The notes below the pieces were generated by a model, which saw only the letters and a list, made by a program, of their open reading frames with translations, did no database searches and had not been told where the DNA came from. From Alligator mississippiensis (lineage: Eukaryota > Chordata > Crocodylia > Alligatoridae), in the NCBI RefSeq assembly GCF_030867095.1, contig NC_081824.1, positions 360,983,829 through 361,047,828 on the forward strand: a stretch of DNA of 64,000 bases. Reading direction: 5' to 3'. Positions within the stretch are counted from its first letter, which is position 1. Each line of letters opens with the position of its first letter. Positions 11,376 to 21,580 of this stretch are shown in pieces. The position numbers were made by a program, and so were the translations under genes.

Positions 11376-12143
11376 TGTCACAACCCAAAGTTGTGATTTT
11401 TTGTTTTGTGTGTGCTTCGGCACTGCTAAATTATTTTCCCGCTAAATTGCAGCTTCTTTGCACGATAGAGTTTTCTGCTGCAGAAGAGAACCCCGGTGCA
11501 ACGGAGAATTTCCCGCCAATTTGTAGCTTTCTTTGCATGGTGCATTTCTTTTTGCATCTAAGAAATGCTCGGTGCAAAGAGTTCCCGCCATTTGTATTCA
11601 AATTCGAGGCACATTATTGGTTCACGTTAAATTATGTATACGTGGCGGCTAGCGATTGGCTTGCTAGCCATATAAAGAGCTTGGGTGGTTTCTGCCCAAG
11701 TTGGAGAGAAATCAGTTGGAGAGAAATTGGAGGACTCCACGAACATCAGGAGGAGGAGACTTCACGCTGTGTGAAGATCTCTAAGCACTGCAAATCCTCA
11801 CGGACCCAACGCGTTTCTTAAAAGGCAACGGAGGCCTGACCAGCCTCTAGCCTCTCCCCGTCGCCGATAGATTCCTAGACTTATCCCTTCCTGCACGAGA
11901 AACTACCGAACCCACGGAGCTTCAACAACTTCGTGGGAAAGAACGAACTTGTCGTAGTCCTCTAATGAGGATTTAAGCAGAGCTGTGCCTGGAAACTGTC
12001 CAGCCTACACCACAACCATCTTTGGTGTAAGTAAACTATCTTTAAATCAACCACTACACGTCCGTGGCTAATTCTAGCTCGCCCCGGTCTTGACCCCGCG
12101 TGCCCGGGCTGCTGGCCACAGCCCGCGTGCGCAAAGATAACCA
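11376..12143 (+). mobile_element. Probable solo LTR with preserved CpG and a TATA box
   Basis: Starts TGTCACAACCC. An upstream part carries short palindromes (GGCGGCTAGCGATTGGCTTG), a TATAAAG box at 11671, then a transcript-like stretch with CpGs, GTAAGTAAAC at about 12028, and a GC-rich end (CGCGTGCCCGGGCTGCTGG). A 5-bp ACCAT is present on both sides (11370-11374 and 12140-12144), so the right edge is uncertain by a few bases. No internal retroviral or gag-pol region is adjacent. The CpG content and sharp borders suggest a rather recent insertion. The 142-residue frame inside is not a gene. Confidence 0.6.
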
Positions 12144-12378
12144 TGTTACTGCTGGTTATTGTTTTATGAAGGCTCGTGCACCTCTGAAAGAGAAGCAGAA
12201 AAAACAGAACCTGGCAAGAGAATATGGTGAATTAAAGCCAAGAGCATATAGCAATAGGAACATGGCCCTGAGGAAAACAGAGTGTTTTTTGGCCTAAGTA
12301 GGTCTGTGCAAATAAGAAAAGTCAGAGCTTTGATTCCAAAACTGCCAGACAAAAAAAGGTTCAGAGATTAGGATACCC

Positions 12379-12990
12379 ATGCAAAATATGGGAGACAGTA
12401 GTTAAATTCCTCCTCCCACAGATATTTGAACCCATTCTCTCCTTCCCCTTCCATCCTTCCACACCTCCCTCCCCCACCCCTTCCAGAAGAGATCCCTAAC
12501 CACCAGGTTGTAAAATATTCATGGTTGAGGTTGGGGGAAAGGAGACATGCAGTAAATCTCTCCTGCTGATACTGTTCCCCTTTGCATAAACAAATATTTG
12601 CTGGCGCAGGGATGGGCATTCAAGCATCCTAAATCCCAGGTGGGAGCTCCCTCAATCTCCTCTATTGCAGCTCTTTCACATTGCACATCAATATGCATTA
12701 AGCCAAACAGACAAAACAAAACAGAGTCTACAGCCTAGCAGTTAGATCATTCACCAGGGTTGTAAGTGTCCTAGAACACGGGATTTCCATCCCTGCTCCA
12801 GTTACAGTGAAATATCATCCACAGAAGAGAGAGTCAGGTGTGCATATATGCTATCGAATACTGTGAGGTGCAAGATGTGGGTTCAAACTTCCTCAGGCAA
12901 AAAACAGAATTCAACCCATGTCTCCTGCATCCTGCAAGAATGGACTAACCACTAAGGTACTGGATAATAGGCAGTCAGCTCTTCTCTCCC
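12379..12990. repeat. Cluster of alternating tRNA-like modules (1)
   Basis: Modules like B-box plus A-box pairs occur in both orientations: + GGGAGACAGTAGTTAAATTC, - TATTTGAACCCATTCTC with CCCTAACCACCAGG, + CCTAGCAGTTAGATCATTC, + GTGGGTTCAAACTTCC, - GAATTCAACCCATGTCTCC with GGACTAACCACTAAGG. These resemble the tRNA split promoter (GTGGTTAGxxCATTxxCCTGG..GGTTCAAATCC) but do not fold into complete tRNAs. A similar cluster is at 52408-53030. Confidence 0.6.
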
Positions 12991-15900
12991 TCGATCCTTC
13001 CTCCAAACCTTTCCTGCCAGCCAAAAATAATTGAGTGATTTGGGGCAAAATCATGAATAGCTTTCAATCAGTTGAAACAGCATTTTTAGGTGAATTTACA
13101 ATATGGCAAAAACAATGTGACCGGTTCTAGGATTAAGTGTTGAGTAAAAAGGAGTTTAGAATTCTGTGCAGAGATCATTCCTTATTTTTTGTTTTCTGAT
13201 GTATTCAAGGAAACAGAGATATGTAAATAGGACTGCAAAGAAACAAGATCATCAGTTTCTCCTCTGAATGAAAACAACCTACAGAATCCTGAATTTTGCA
13301 AATTTAGGAGAAATAGATTTGCTCTGAAAAAAGATTAAAAGGCTATAATGACAAGTTCATCTTGCTTTAATACGAAGACGTTTAAAATCAGTTCAATTGT
13401 TGAACAAGAGTAAAAAAAAAAAAAAAAAAATACTAAAATTTGGTCCAACAATCCCAAGTAAATGCTTCCTACTAAGTAAAACTATAACTTCTAAAGAACA
13501 GGCAAAGACATTGGGCTAATTTGCATAGTGTATTCTTTGTCAAAGTCCAGGGTCAATACTTGCTAAGGAAAATGAAATGCATGCTTTTATTAAAGGATTC
13601 CAATCCAATAAAATCATTTAAAAACTCTAAATTTTACAGTTATGGCATGACTCATTTCTTTGACTTAATGTGGAATTATTTACCTTTCAGCTGTTTAGCC
13701 AATTAAGTTTAAGGTCACCCTTACAGTTCAATGGCCAAAAGGCCAAAAATTATGTTCTTGGCAATCATTTGGTACTTGTCTTGTAATTGGCAATCCTAGC
13801 TGGGCAGTATAGAAGTACAGAATTCATCAGCAGCTCTCATAAACGTAGTAAAAAAAAAAAAAAAGAGCTCTTTGAAATCTAGGGCATTCACACTCTATTG
13901 CTCTCAGTTAGATAGCTAACTATGTGCTTTTGAGAAGAAATGTTCTGTTCTTTTCAAACTGGTTCAATTTAGCTACAACAGACAGGTACATTGGAAGATT
14001 AGATTTTCTGTCATGACTTTGGTAAGCAAGCATGAAAAGTATCAGAGAAAGCAAATATTTTGCCGTATTTATTCTTACACGTACGGTATTTAAATCATTT
14101 AAAGTTCCTGGCTTTTAGACCAACTTTAGCAAAAATATATTCCCCCAAATGATTAATAGTCTACAGGCACAGCCATAGCTTAAAGGGACATTTCTCAAGG
14201 ATGGTGCACCAGAAAGTTGCCCTGGCATGCGATGCAAGCACACACAGTCACATAATGTTTTTCCCTAGCTAGATTTGTCTGCAGATAAAATTGTCCAAGA
14301 GAGCATATGTCCCACAGATTTCTTTTTAGCCTGCCAAGGAGAAAGGAGCAGATGAGCAGAATGCAGAACACAATTCAAACCATTCACACACCTGACAACC
14401 AGTCCATTGTCGGCCTGTTTGTAGAATTTAAATTTTAAGTCAAATTTATTGGGATTTTCATCTGGAAAAAATAAGAGTTTTTCATTTGATAGCTATAATG
14501 AAGCTAGAAATTGAAAAGACATTCAAAAAGAGAGAGAAAAGGTATTTAATCATGCAGTCCATTTTACTGAAAATATAAGTAACATTTTACAGCATGTTGT
14601 CCTATATTTTCTCTGATCTAGTTTCAACAGTTCAGAGTTATGGGACTTTCACACCGATATACATTCTAGTGATAAATACATGTTAATGTTACTAAGTTTT
14701 TTTCCTTCAATTTAAAGTTTCTGTAATTCTTCCCACTTCCACAATCTCCAAACTAAGTAATTCTCATCACTGTCAATAATATCATCTAGGTTTGAAAGTT
14801 ATCACCAAGGTAAAGTTGTAGGCTGGGTTAAACCCATTGATACTAAAGCCAAGTACAGAACTTGCACTTTTACTAGTATATAAATGATCAGGAATTGGTC
14901 TATACCCATAACAGAAGTTCGGCAAACAAAACCAGTTTATATCCGTGACAGAACAGAAGTTCAATGCACAGACTGGTTTAAAAGTGGCAGAACCCAGTCT
15001 AAAATTCTCAGAAACACACACACACTCCTGCCCACTAAAGAGCAAATGTGTATTCTGTTCACTACTGATCTAAACTACACTCCTTACAGAAAACCACATA
15101 ACTTAGATTGATTCCACCTCAGGCTTTTTGAATGTCTGTACCTAGCTTAGGAGTTTTATTTGAGTAGTAAAAATACATTAATCTCCTGCCTAAAACCAGG
15201 GAGCTGAAACATTGTGAGGCTGGCCATAAATTTGAACTATGTGGATAGAAGGATACCTAGGAGAAAGAAGAAACACCACAGAAAGATAGCAGCAAGAAAC
15301 ACCAGACCCAGATTGGTTTTTTGAAAAAGCAGATAGTGGGTTTGGGGGTTGAATACTGGCTTACAGAGGTCTGGGACTATAAGCAAAGAAAACATTTTAC
15401 ACTTGATTCCTCCTGAATTCAGGAGATCAGGACTTTTTTACTTTTCTACACACACACACAAGACTGTATCATAAAAACAACTAAGAATCATCCATTTCCT
15501 CCTAAAGGAAGGAATGCCCAGAGGACTCAGAAATTTTTGGCAAGAACTATCAATACATTTATGATGAACAAATATGTTGGAGAATATATTAACAGTTGAT
15601 GGTTTGCTATACAATTACAATTTATATTTTGAATGTTATTTTTGAGTTTGTGACTGCATAATTCATCTAACACAATACACATATGTTTAGAAATGCATGT
15701 GGCCAGATCCCCAGGTTGGGTTAATCAGCCAAGACTGATTTTATTGAAGTTACACTGATTCATACCAGTTGATGATCTAGCCAATACCTCCTGAAAATTC
15801 AATAAAGCAGTATTCAGAAAAAAGAGTTACCTACTATTGATGCAACCCCATGTAATTGTATTAGCATTAATATAGTCAGGCATAGCTAGGCTGTTTCAGA

Positions 15901-16192
15901 GATACTTTCAAGTTGGATAACAGCTTTAAGTCACCTAAGTGTTTGTAGGATGAGATCAAAGGGATCTTGCACTACTGACTACCTTTGCTTCTACTTGAAA
16001 GCAGTAGCTACAGTCAATTACAAATTGCATTTCACAAAAGGAATACGATAATACCTGCTATTTTAACTTGCATAACCTACCATATTTGGTGTGCACCTTG
16101 GTAAGAAAATGAAGGCAATCTAGTTCATTGGAAAAGGCCCCCAGGCCCTGACATATTTTTTCCTTGTAATAATAAGGTAAATCTACATAGAC
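12991..16192. other. No gene seen; AT-rich
   Basis: 3.2 kb with A-runs at 13412-13431 and 13850-13864 and a few short open frames without similarity that I recognise. It may be old unique sequence. Confidence 0.6.
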
Positions 16193-16670
16193 CAGGGGTG
16201 CTCAACCTCTGGCCCATGGGCCAAATGCAGTCCACAGAGGCATCCCATCTGCTCTATGGGGCTTCCCATGGGGCAGAAAATTTGGTAGCAGGGAAGCAGT
16301 GGCCATTAATACAGTCACTCCCCCCACCCAAATTCCCAAACCCCAAGCCCTGCACAGCCAATCGCAGCCAGGCCATTCACCCCTGCTTACCCCCATGCCT
16401 GCAGAGCTGGGTTAGGTTGAAGGCACATCCCCTTTTCTCCTGTGGGGTTGAATTGAGACCAGGCTACACTCCCTTTCCCTGCAAGGCCAAGCCACGCCCC
16501 CTTCTACCCTGCAGTGTCAGGTTAGGGCTGAGCCATGCCCTCTTTTCCCCCACGGGCCAGGTTGGGGCTGAGCCATGCCCTCTTTTTCCCCATAGACCCA
16601 AGCCAAGTCCCCTTTCCCCTACAAGGCTGGATTGCAGCTGGACTGTCTCCCTTGGTGTGGCCAGATAGTG
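16193..16670. mobile_element. hAT-like element, CAGGGGTGCTCAACC family
   Basis: Starts CAGGGGTGCTCAACCTCTGG, a classical hAT terminus, and shares a following block (GTCCACAG..GGGGCTTCCCATG, GAAAATTTGG, GCAGTGGCC) with 51850-52403. I cannot see the right terminus, so it is probably truncated. The C-rich interior holds repeats of a short unit (AGGTTGGGGCTGAGCCATGC appears twice, about 52 bases apart). Confidence 0.7.
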
Positions 16671-17007
16671 AAATCTAGCAGTAAAATGCAAACTTTTTCC
16701 TTGACAGTCAATAGTAAGGCTCTTAAGATATGTGATTTTTAATCATAGATTTAATAGATTTCATAGACATTAGGGCTGGAAGGGACCTCAGAAGATCATG
16801 GAATCCAGCCCCCCCGCTCGAAGGGCAGGAAGACAGCTGGCATCCATCTGACTGTGTAGGCATCAATGCTGCAGTTTCCTAGTTTTTTTATGAGAATGGG
16901 GTGAGAAACAGAGTCAAAGGCCTTCTTGAAGTCCAGCTAGATGACACTCACCTCAACGCCTGCATCCAAGGACTGTGTGACCTGGTCTGAAAAGGAAACA
17001 AGGTTAG

Positions 17008-17682
17008 TCAGGCAGCATCGCCCACAATGAACCCATGTTGTTTGCCCCTGAGCATTACCTCCCATGCTGGGCCCCCACAGATGTGTTCCTTGATAATTTT
17101 CTCAAAGGTCTTCCCAAGGACCGAGGTGAGACTAACTGGCCTGTAGTTACCCAGCTCATCCTTTCTCCCTTTCTTGTAAATGGGGACCACACTGGCCCTT
17201 TTCCAGTCCTCTGGGACCTGGCCAGAGCACCATGAGTGCTCATACAGCCATGCCAGGGGCCCTGCTATGACCTCTGCCAATTCCCTCAGTACCCTCAGAT
17301 GAAGAGAATCCAAGCCTGCTGATTTATACACATCCAGCCCCTCCAAGAGTTCCCCAACTAGATTGTCCCTTACCCAAGGCATAGCATCATGTTCCCTGAG
17401 CCTGTCCATAATCCAAGTGGGGGAGTTGTCCTGGTCCCTGCTCAGAAACATGGAGGCAAAGAACTCATTGAAGAGATCAGCTTTTTCCTTTGCTGCAATC
17501 ACCAGATTGCCATGCCTGTCCTGTAGGTGCCCCATGTTACCTGGTGCCTTCTTACTCCCTGCGTGTTTAAAAAAGGACTTCATTCTGGTCGCCAGCCCTA
17601 GTTCCGTCTCAGCCTTGGCCTTCCTAACTGCCTCCCTGCAATCATGAGCAATGGAGGTGCAATTCTCCTTGGTGATTGCCAC
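17008..17682 (-). pseudogene. CR1 ORF2 RT N-terminal half
   Basis: The frame of 224 residues runs from the linker (ENCTSIAHDCREAVRKAKAE, MKSFFKHAGSKKAPG) through VYKSAGLDSLHLRVLRELAE, EDWKRASVVPIYKKGRKDEL, GNYRPVSLTSVLGKTFEKII to KQHGFIVGDAA. It then loses frame and reaches the deletion at about 16845 before the catalytic FADD block, so this copy cannot encode an active RT. Confidence 0.85.
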
Positions 17683-17969
17683 TTGCTTCTACTGATTGTA
17701 TGCCACCTTTTTTGCCCTCAGGCCCTCCTGGATGCCTTTACTGAGCCAAGGTGGCTTTTTAGCACTCTTGCCTTCTATGGTTTGCATTGGAACTGACTTC
17801 CTCTGAGCTCAGAGGATTGTCTCCTTAAGGAACAACCACTGGTCTGGACTTGTATCTCATTGAAGCTCCAAGTCCCCAGTGTCTCTTTTAGTAATCTCCT
17901 TAGCTCACTGAAGCCAGCCCTCCTGAAGACAAGGACTTTTGCCTTACTGCTTGCTTTCACCACCCTGAG

Positions 17970-18476
17970 CTAGATAGTAAATTCCAGCAGGCAATGGTCA
18001 CTAACACCTAGGTAGTCGAGCACCCACAGATCCCTCACCAGGTCATCACCTGTGGCAAGGACCAAGTCCAGCAAGACATTTACTCTGGTGGGATTATATA
18101 CCTCCTGGGTTAGCTGGAGGTCCTGTATGCAGGATAAAAACTTATGTAAGCATTCAGATTTGGCTGACTGATCCTCCCAGCAGATGTCTGGGTAGTTTAG
18201 GTCACCCATGACAACCACATCCCTTGTCCTTAGAGCTTCCATGAGCTGACCTGAAAAAAATTCTAGGTCCAGCTCATCCCCCTGGTGAGGTGGTCTGTAG
18301 TAGATGCCCACTATCAAGTCCCTTTCCCCATGACCCCCTTGCATTCTAACCCAGAGCGCCTCAGTTTGCCCCTCTTCTGAACCCATCCTGATCACTGAAG
18401 ATGTGCACTTTAACATAGAGTAGGGAGAAAAGGGGAGGTGTGTAGCGCTCTCATCTATACAACCTATAGCCCTCAA
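17970..18476 (-). pseudogene. CR1 ORF2 endonuclease segment
   Basis: An open frame of 168 residues gives the AP-type endonuclease core of CR1: LIVGIYYRPPHQGDELDLEF, VVMGDLNYPDICWED (metal-binding GDxN), a Q-N-x-T-R-like TQEVYNPTRVNVLLDLVLAT region, and GVSDHCLLEF (catalytic SDH). The N-terminal part of the endonuclease upstream is shifted out of frame. Confidence 0.85.
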
Positions 18477-18770
18477 TGTCTACTGCCCAGTCATGGGTAG
18501 AATCCCACTAGGTTTCTATAAGCCCAAGCAGGTCTGCGTTTTTGCTAGCTAGCAGGAGGGCGAGTTCCTCCTGCTTATTCCCCATACTTCTAGCATTTGT
18601 GTAGAGGCAGTTGAGACCTCCTATGGGTGTTCATGCTGCCCTCTTGTACCCAAGTTAGCCCGGGCCCTTGTCACTTACCTGGGTTGTTCCTGCTTGTGTC
18701 ACCTGGTTTGATGTTGAAGTATCCTCCTGTACCACTGCATCCCCATCCTCCAATGAACTAAGTCTAAAGC

Positions 18771-20760
18771 TCATTGTACTAGATCAGCCAACCTGGACGA
18801 GAAAATACACTTACATTTCGGGGAGAGATGTAGCCCATCCTGCCCTAGCATGCCTCCTGTGCGGAAGTGCGGGTCATAGTCAAAGAATACAAAACCCACC
18901 CAGTAACGCCAGCTCTGAAGCTGCCAGTTGACCTCTCCGATGCAGGCCTCATGGCACCATCCATGTCTGCTCACCAAAAGAACAGATGAGAAAACCACCT
19001 GTGCTCCTGTCTCCCTAAGCTTAGCCACCAGAGCCTTGTAGTCTCTCATGACATGATCCAGATTACTCCCAGCTGTGTTACTAGTGCCCACATGGATGAG
19101 GACTGTAACAGGGGGTCTTCTCAGAGCCAATTTTACATTTGGCCCACCCACCTGTTTCTGGGCCAACCGCCCACCTTCCCAACTGCCACACCTTTTTGTT
19201 AATTAATTAATTATCTTAATTAGGTGGGAAGCTGCCCATTTCAATGCCAGGGGGTGCTATCTGCAGCTCTGTACCTCCCGTACACCACAGCTTATGCCTT
19301 GCAGATGGTATCCATAGTTCTTACAGTCACCGGCCCCCATACTGGGCCCCAGAATTCTCCAATCAGGACACCTCTAAGATCCCTCTATTCAGGCAGCCTA
19401 TCCCACCTTCATTCAGGCTACCTAGCTCCCTGAAACTAGTTCCCCTCTCATGTGTGGTCCCCCCAGGACCTTCAGCCATACAGGCCCTGGCCACTTCCAA
19501 GGCCAATTGGAAACCCCCGGCCCTCCTAGCTCTGGGCATCCCTCACGGTGGGCCCCAGGCCCTTTTGACCAGTCTGGTTCTGGCCCCAGCATTGACCAGT
19601 CAAGAGTATTCTACATCAGGTCTCTAGTCCCACTCTCTCTCTGGGGTCTGCCCTCTGGACCCTACTAGCAGGTGACCCACACAGTTATGGAATCTGGGGT
19701 TAAGGTGCCCTGACCCAACTTTCACACAGGTGGTAACTGGTCTGGCATTTCCTGGGGGCTCCCATGCTACTGAGAGTCCCACCAGGCCACCCAGTCCCAG
19801 CAGAATGCAGCTTTAAGTCATGCCCATTACCAGGAGCCTCCTAGCCATCCCCTACAGCTCCTTCTTTACCTCCAGGATGATACATGAAGCCTTGCAGCCA
19901 GACAATATTGCTGCCTGACCTGCTAGCAGGGAACTGCCCTGTTTATATAGGCAGCCAGAGATCTAAAATGGCTGCCAAAATCAAGCACCTGCTGGCTGCT
20001 TGGCTCAGGTCTTAAAGTGGCAGGCACAAACAGTGCCCTGCCACAAGGACCAAGGGGTAGTGATCAGAGGGCCGGATGAGGTCTGGGGTCATCGCCATGA
20101 CATCCTGAATCCGAGCTCCAGGTAGGCAGCAAACCTCACATTCCATGGGGTCTGGGTGACAGGTGGGTCCCTCCATTCCTCTCAGGAAGGAGTCACCCAT
20201 GACAAGGATCCGGCATCTCTTCTTCTGGGTGCTCTGGCATCGCTCAGTCTGCACTATGCATGGAGTGGCATCGGCTCCTCTGGAGTCATCCTCGCCTGTC
20301 TCTTCCTCCAGTGCTGCCAGGGCCTCATACCTGTTCTCCAGTTATAACGGGGGGAACAACACTGTGGCAGCATGAGTAGCCCTGGCCCTGGTGGTAACCA
20401 TTTGCCATACCACTGCATTGGGTTCCTCCAGGGGTTCCTTTCCACAAAGTACTTGAACCTGCAGACAACAGACATACCTGTCAATTTCATCCTTGGCAGC
20501 CCTGATTCCCCTCAGCCTGCTGACCTCCACCTGGACTTCCCTCACCTGCCCTGAAGGTGGGCAGATGTAGGATAGACAAGGGAGCTCCCACTCCCCACCC
20601 AGGCTGCAGAGGCCCCACCAGGCAGCCCTCACAGACAGGAGGGGAGAGTAGCTTTAACCTCCCTGCAGGCTCCATCTGGATGGAGGCCTCAGAGAAGCCC
20701 TGGGCAGGCAGTATCACTAGGGTTGGGTCCCTGGCAGCCCAACATGTCCTTACCATTATT
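18771..20760 (-). pseudogene. CR1 ORF1 relic with SGNH esterase-like domain
   Basis: Read on -: a predicted coiled stretch (QVREVQVEVSRLRGIRAAKD, then EIDRYVC) at about 20560-20460, then CRILVMGDSFLRGMEG (block I GDS of SGNH hydrolases) and DHYPLVLV at about 20060. After the insert it continues with LIHVGTSNTAGSNLDHVM, VAKLRETGAQVVFSSVLLVS, and GQDGLHLSPKC (the D-G-L-H block V). CR1 ORF1 proteins are known to carry such an esterase-like domain plus an N-terminal zinc-finger/coiled region. This copy is out of frame in places and split by the LTR. Confidence 0.8.
19104..20045. mobile_element. Solo-LTR-like fossil in CR1 ORF1
   Basis: 942 bases bounded by TGTAACAGGG and CCCTGCCACA, with a perfect 5-bp duplication AGGAC on both sides (19099-19103 and 20046-20050). 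Removing it brings the CR1 esterase segments next to each other. The TG..CA ends and 5-bp duplication fit a retroviral-type LTR. A TATATAGG is at about 19940, roughly 100 bases before the right end. It contains no coding remnant. Family-related to 3311-4688 and to the unit ending at 46781. Confidence 0.75.
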
Positions 20761-21075
20761 GTAGAGTGAAGTGTTTGCCTCTCTCCCCTGCCAAAGTCTC
20801 TGACCTGACTTCTCCTGCTTGCCCACCTTGCGCAAATGCCAGTGCACCCTTACAGGGCACACCTGTTTGCACACTCTGTTTACATGTGGCTCCCTGCTCT
20901 TCTTTTTAAATGGGATCTGGGGGCTTTACCTCCAGATCCACTGCAGCTGCACCCACCCCTGCACCCTGCTTACCTTTCAGCTGCTGTTGCTGCCACCACT
21001 ACTGATGCTGGTCCCAGGTGAGTGTGCTGAGGGCACACGTGCACTCACTGCACACATGTGCCCACTCCTACTCCC

Positions 21076-21580
21076 AGTCCTGACTGCTGGATAGTTCTAG
21101 GTACTTCCCATCAGAAGCACCCCAGTCCTTTTAGCAGCTAACTCTCCCCATTGACTGTATGGGAATGCAGGCACCTGATAGCAACTTTGTGGTTTACTGT
21201 CCTGGAGCCAGGCACATTATTTCTAGGTGTTGCAATGTCTAAAAGGAGACCCCTGTGGGAACAGTCTGGATCAGGTCCTAAAGTAATGAGCAGCTTGGCA
21301 CATGCCAAGAGGCAAAATTTTAAGCACCTTTACAGGAGAAATGTAGGTTCCTAGTAAGGCTTTTAAAGCGGCATTGAGGATCTCATTTAGCAATTAGAGT
21401 GGCTCCAAGAGACGCTCTAATTAAAGTTCCCAGAGCATCTTGTGTATCAGCATCCCCATGCTGAAAAATGGTGGTGGGGGCACTTTAATAAAAGTTTATC
21501 AAACTAGCTTTAAAGTGCCCCACTGCCATGAGATGCTGGAGTTTGCTGAAGTTCGGTAATTACCATACTCCAGCAGACTT
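21076..21580. other. No gene seen
   Basis: 0.5 kb between two CR1 copies. It contains ordinary sequence, possibly part of an unidentified repeat. Confidence 0.5.

Larger units (their letters stand above)
16752..21075 (-). mobile_element. Near-full-length CR1 LINE with internal deletion and nested LTR
   Basis: Read on the - strand from high to low coordinates: 5' part and ORF1 (about 20760-18771), ORF2 endonuclease (about 18700-17970), linker, RT N-terminal half (17682-16846), then an abrupt join to the 3' UTR (16845-16752). Compared with the CR1 at 21581, roughly 880 bases encoding the RT C-terminal half are missing at the 16845 join, although the rest survives. An LTR-like element (19104-20045) splits ORF1. 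Confidence 0.88.

Noticed and set aside
11393-11821. 142-codon + strand frame
   Set aside because: It spans the promoter region of an LTR-like unit and resembles no protein I know.
19244-19627. 127-codon + strand frame
   Set aside because: It lies in the LTR-like insert and is Pro/Ser-rich from C-rich sequence.
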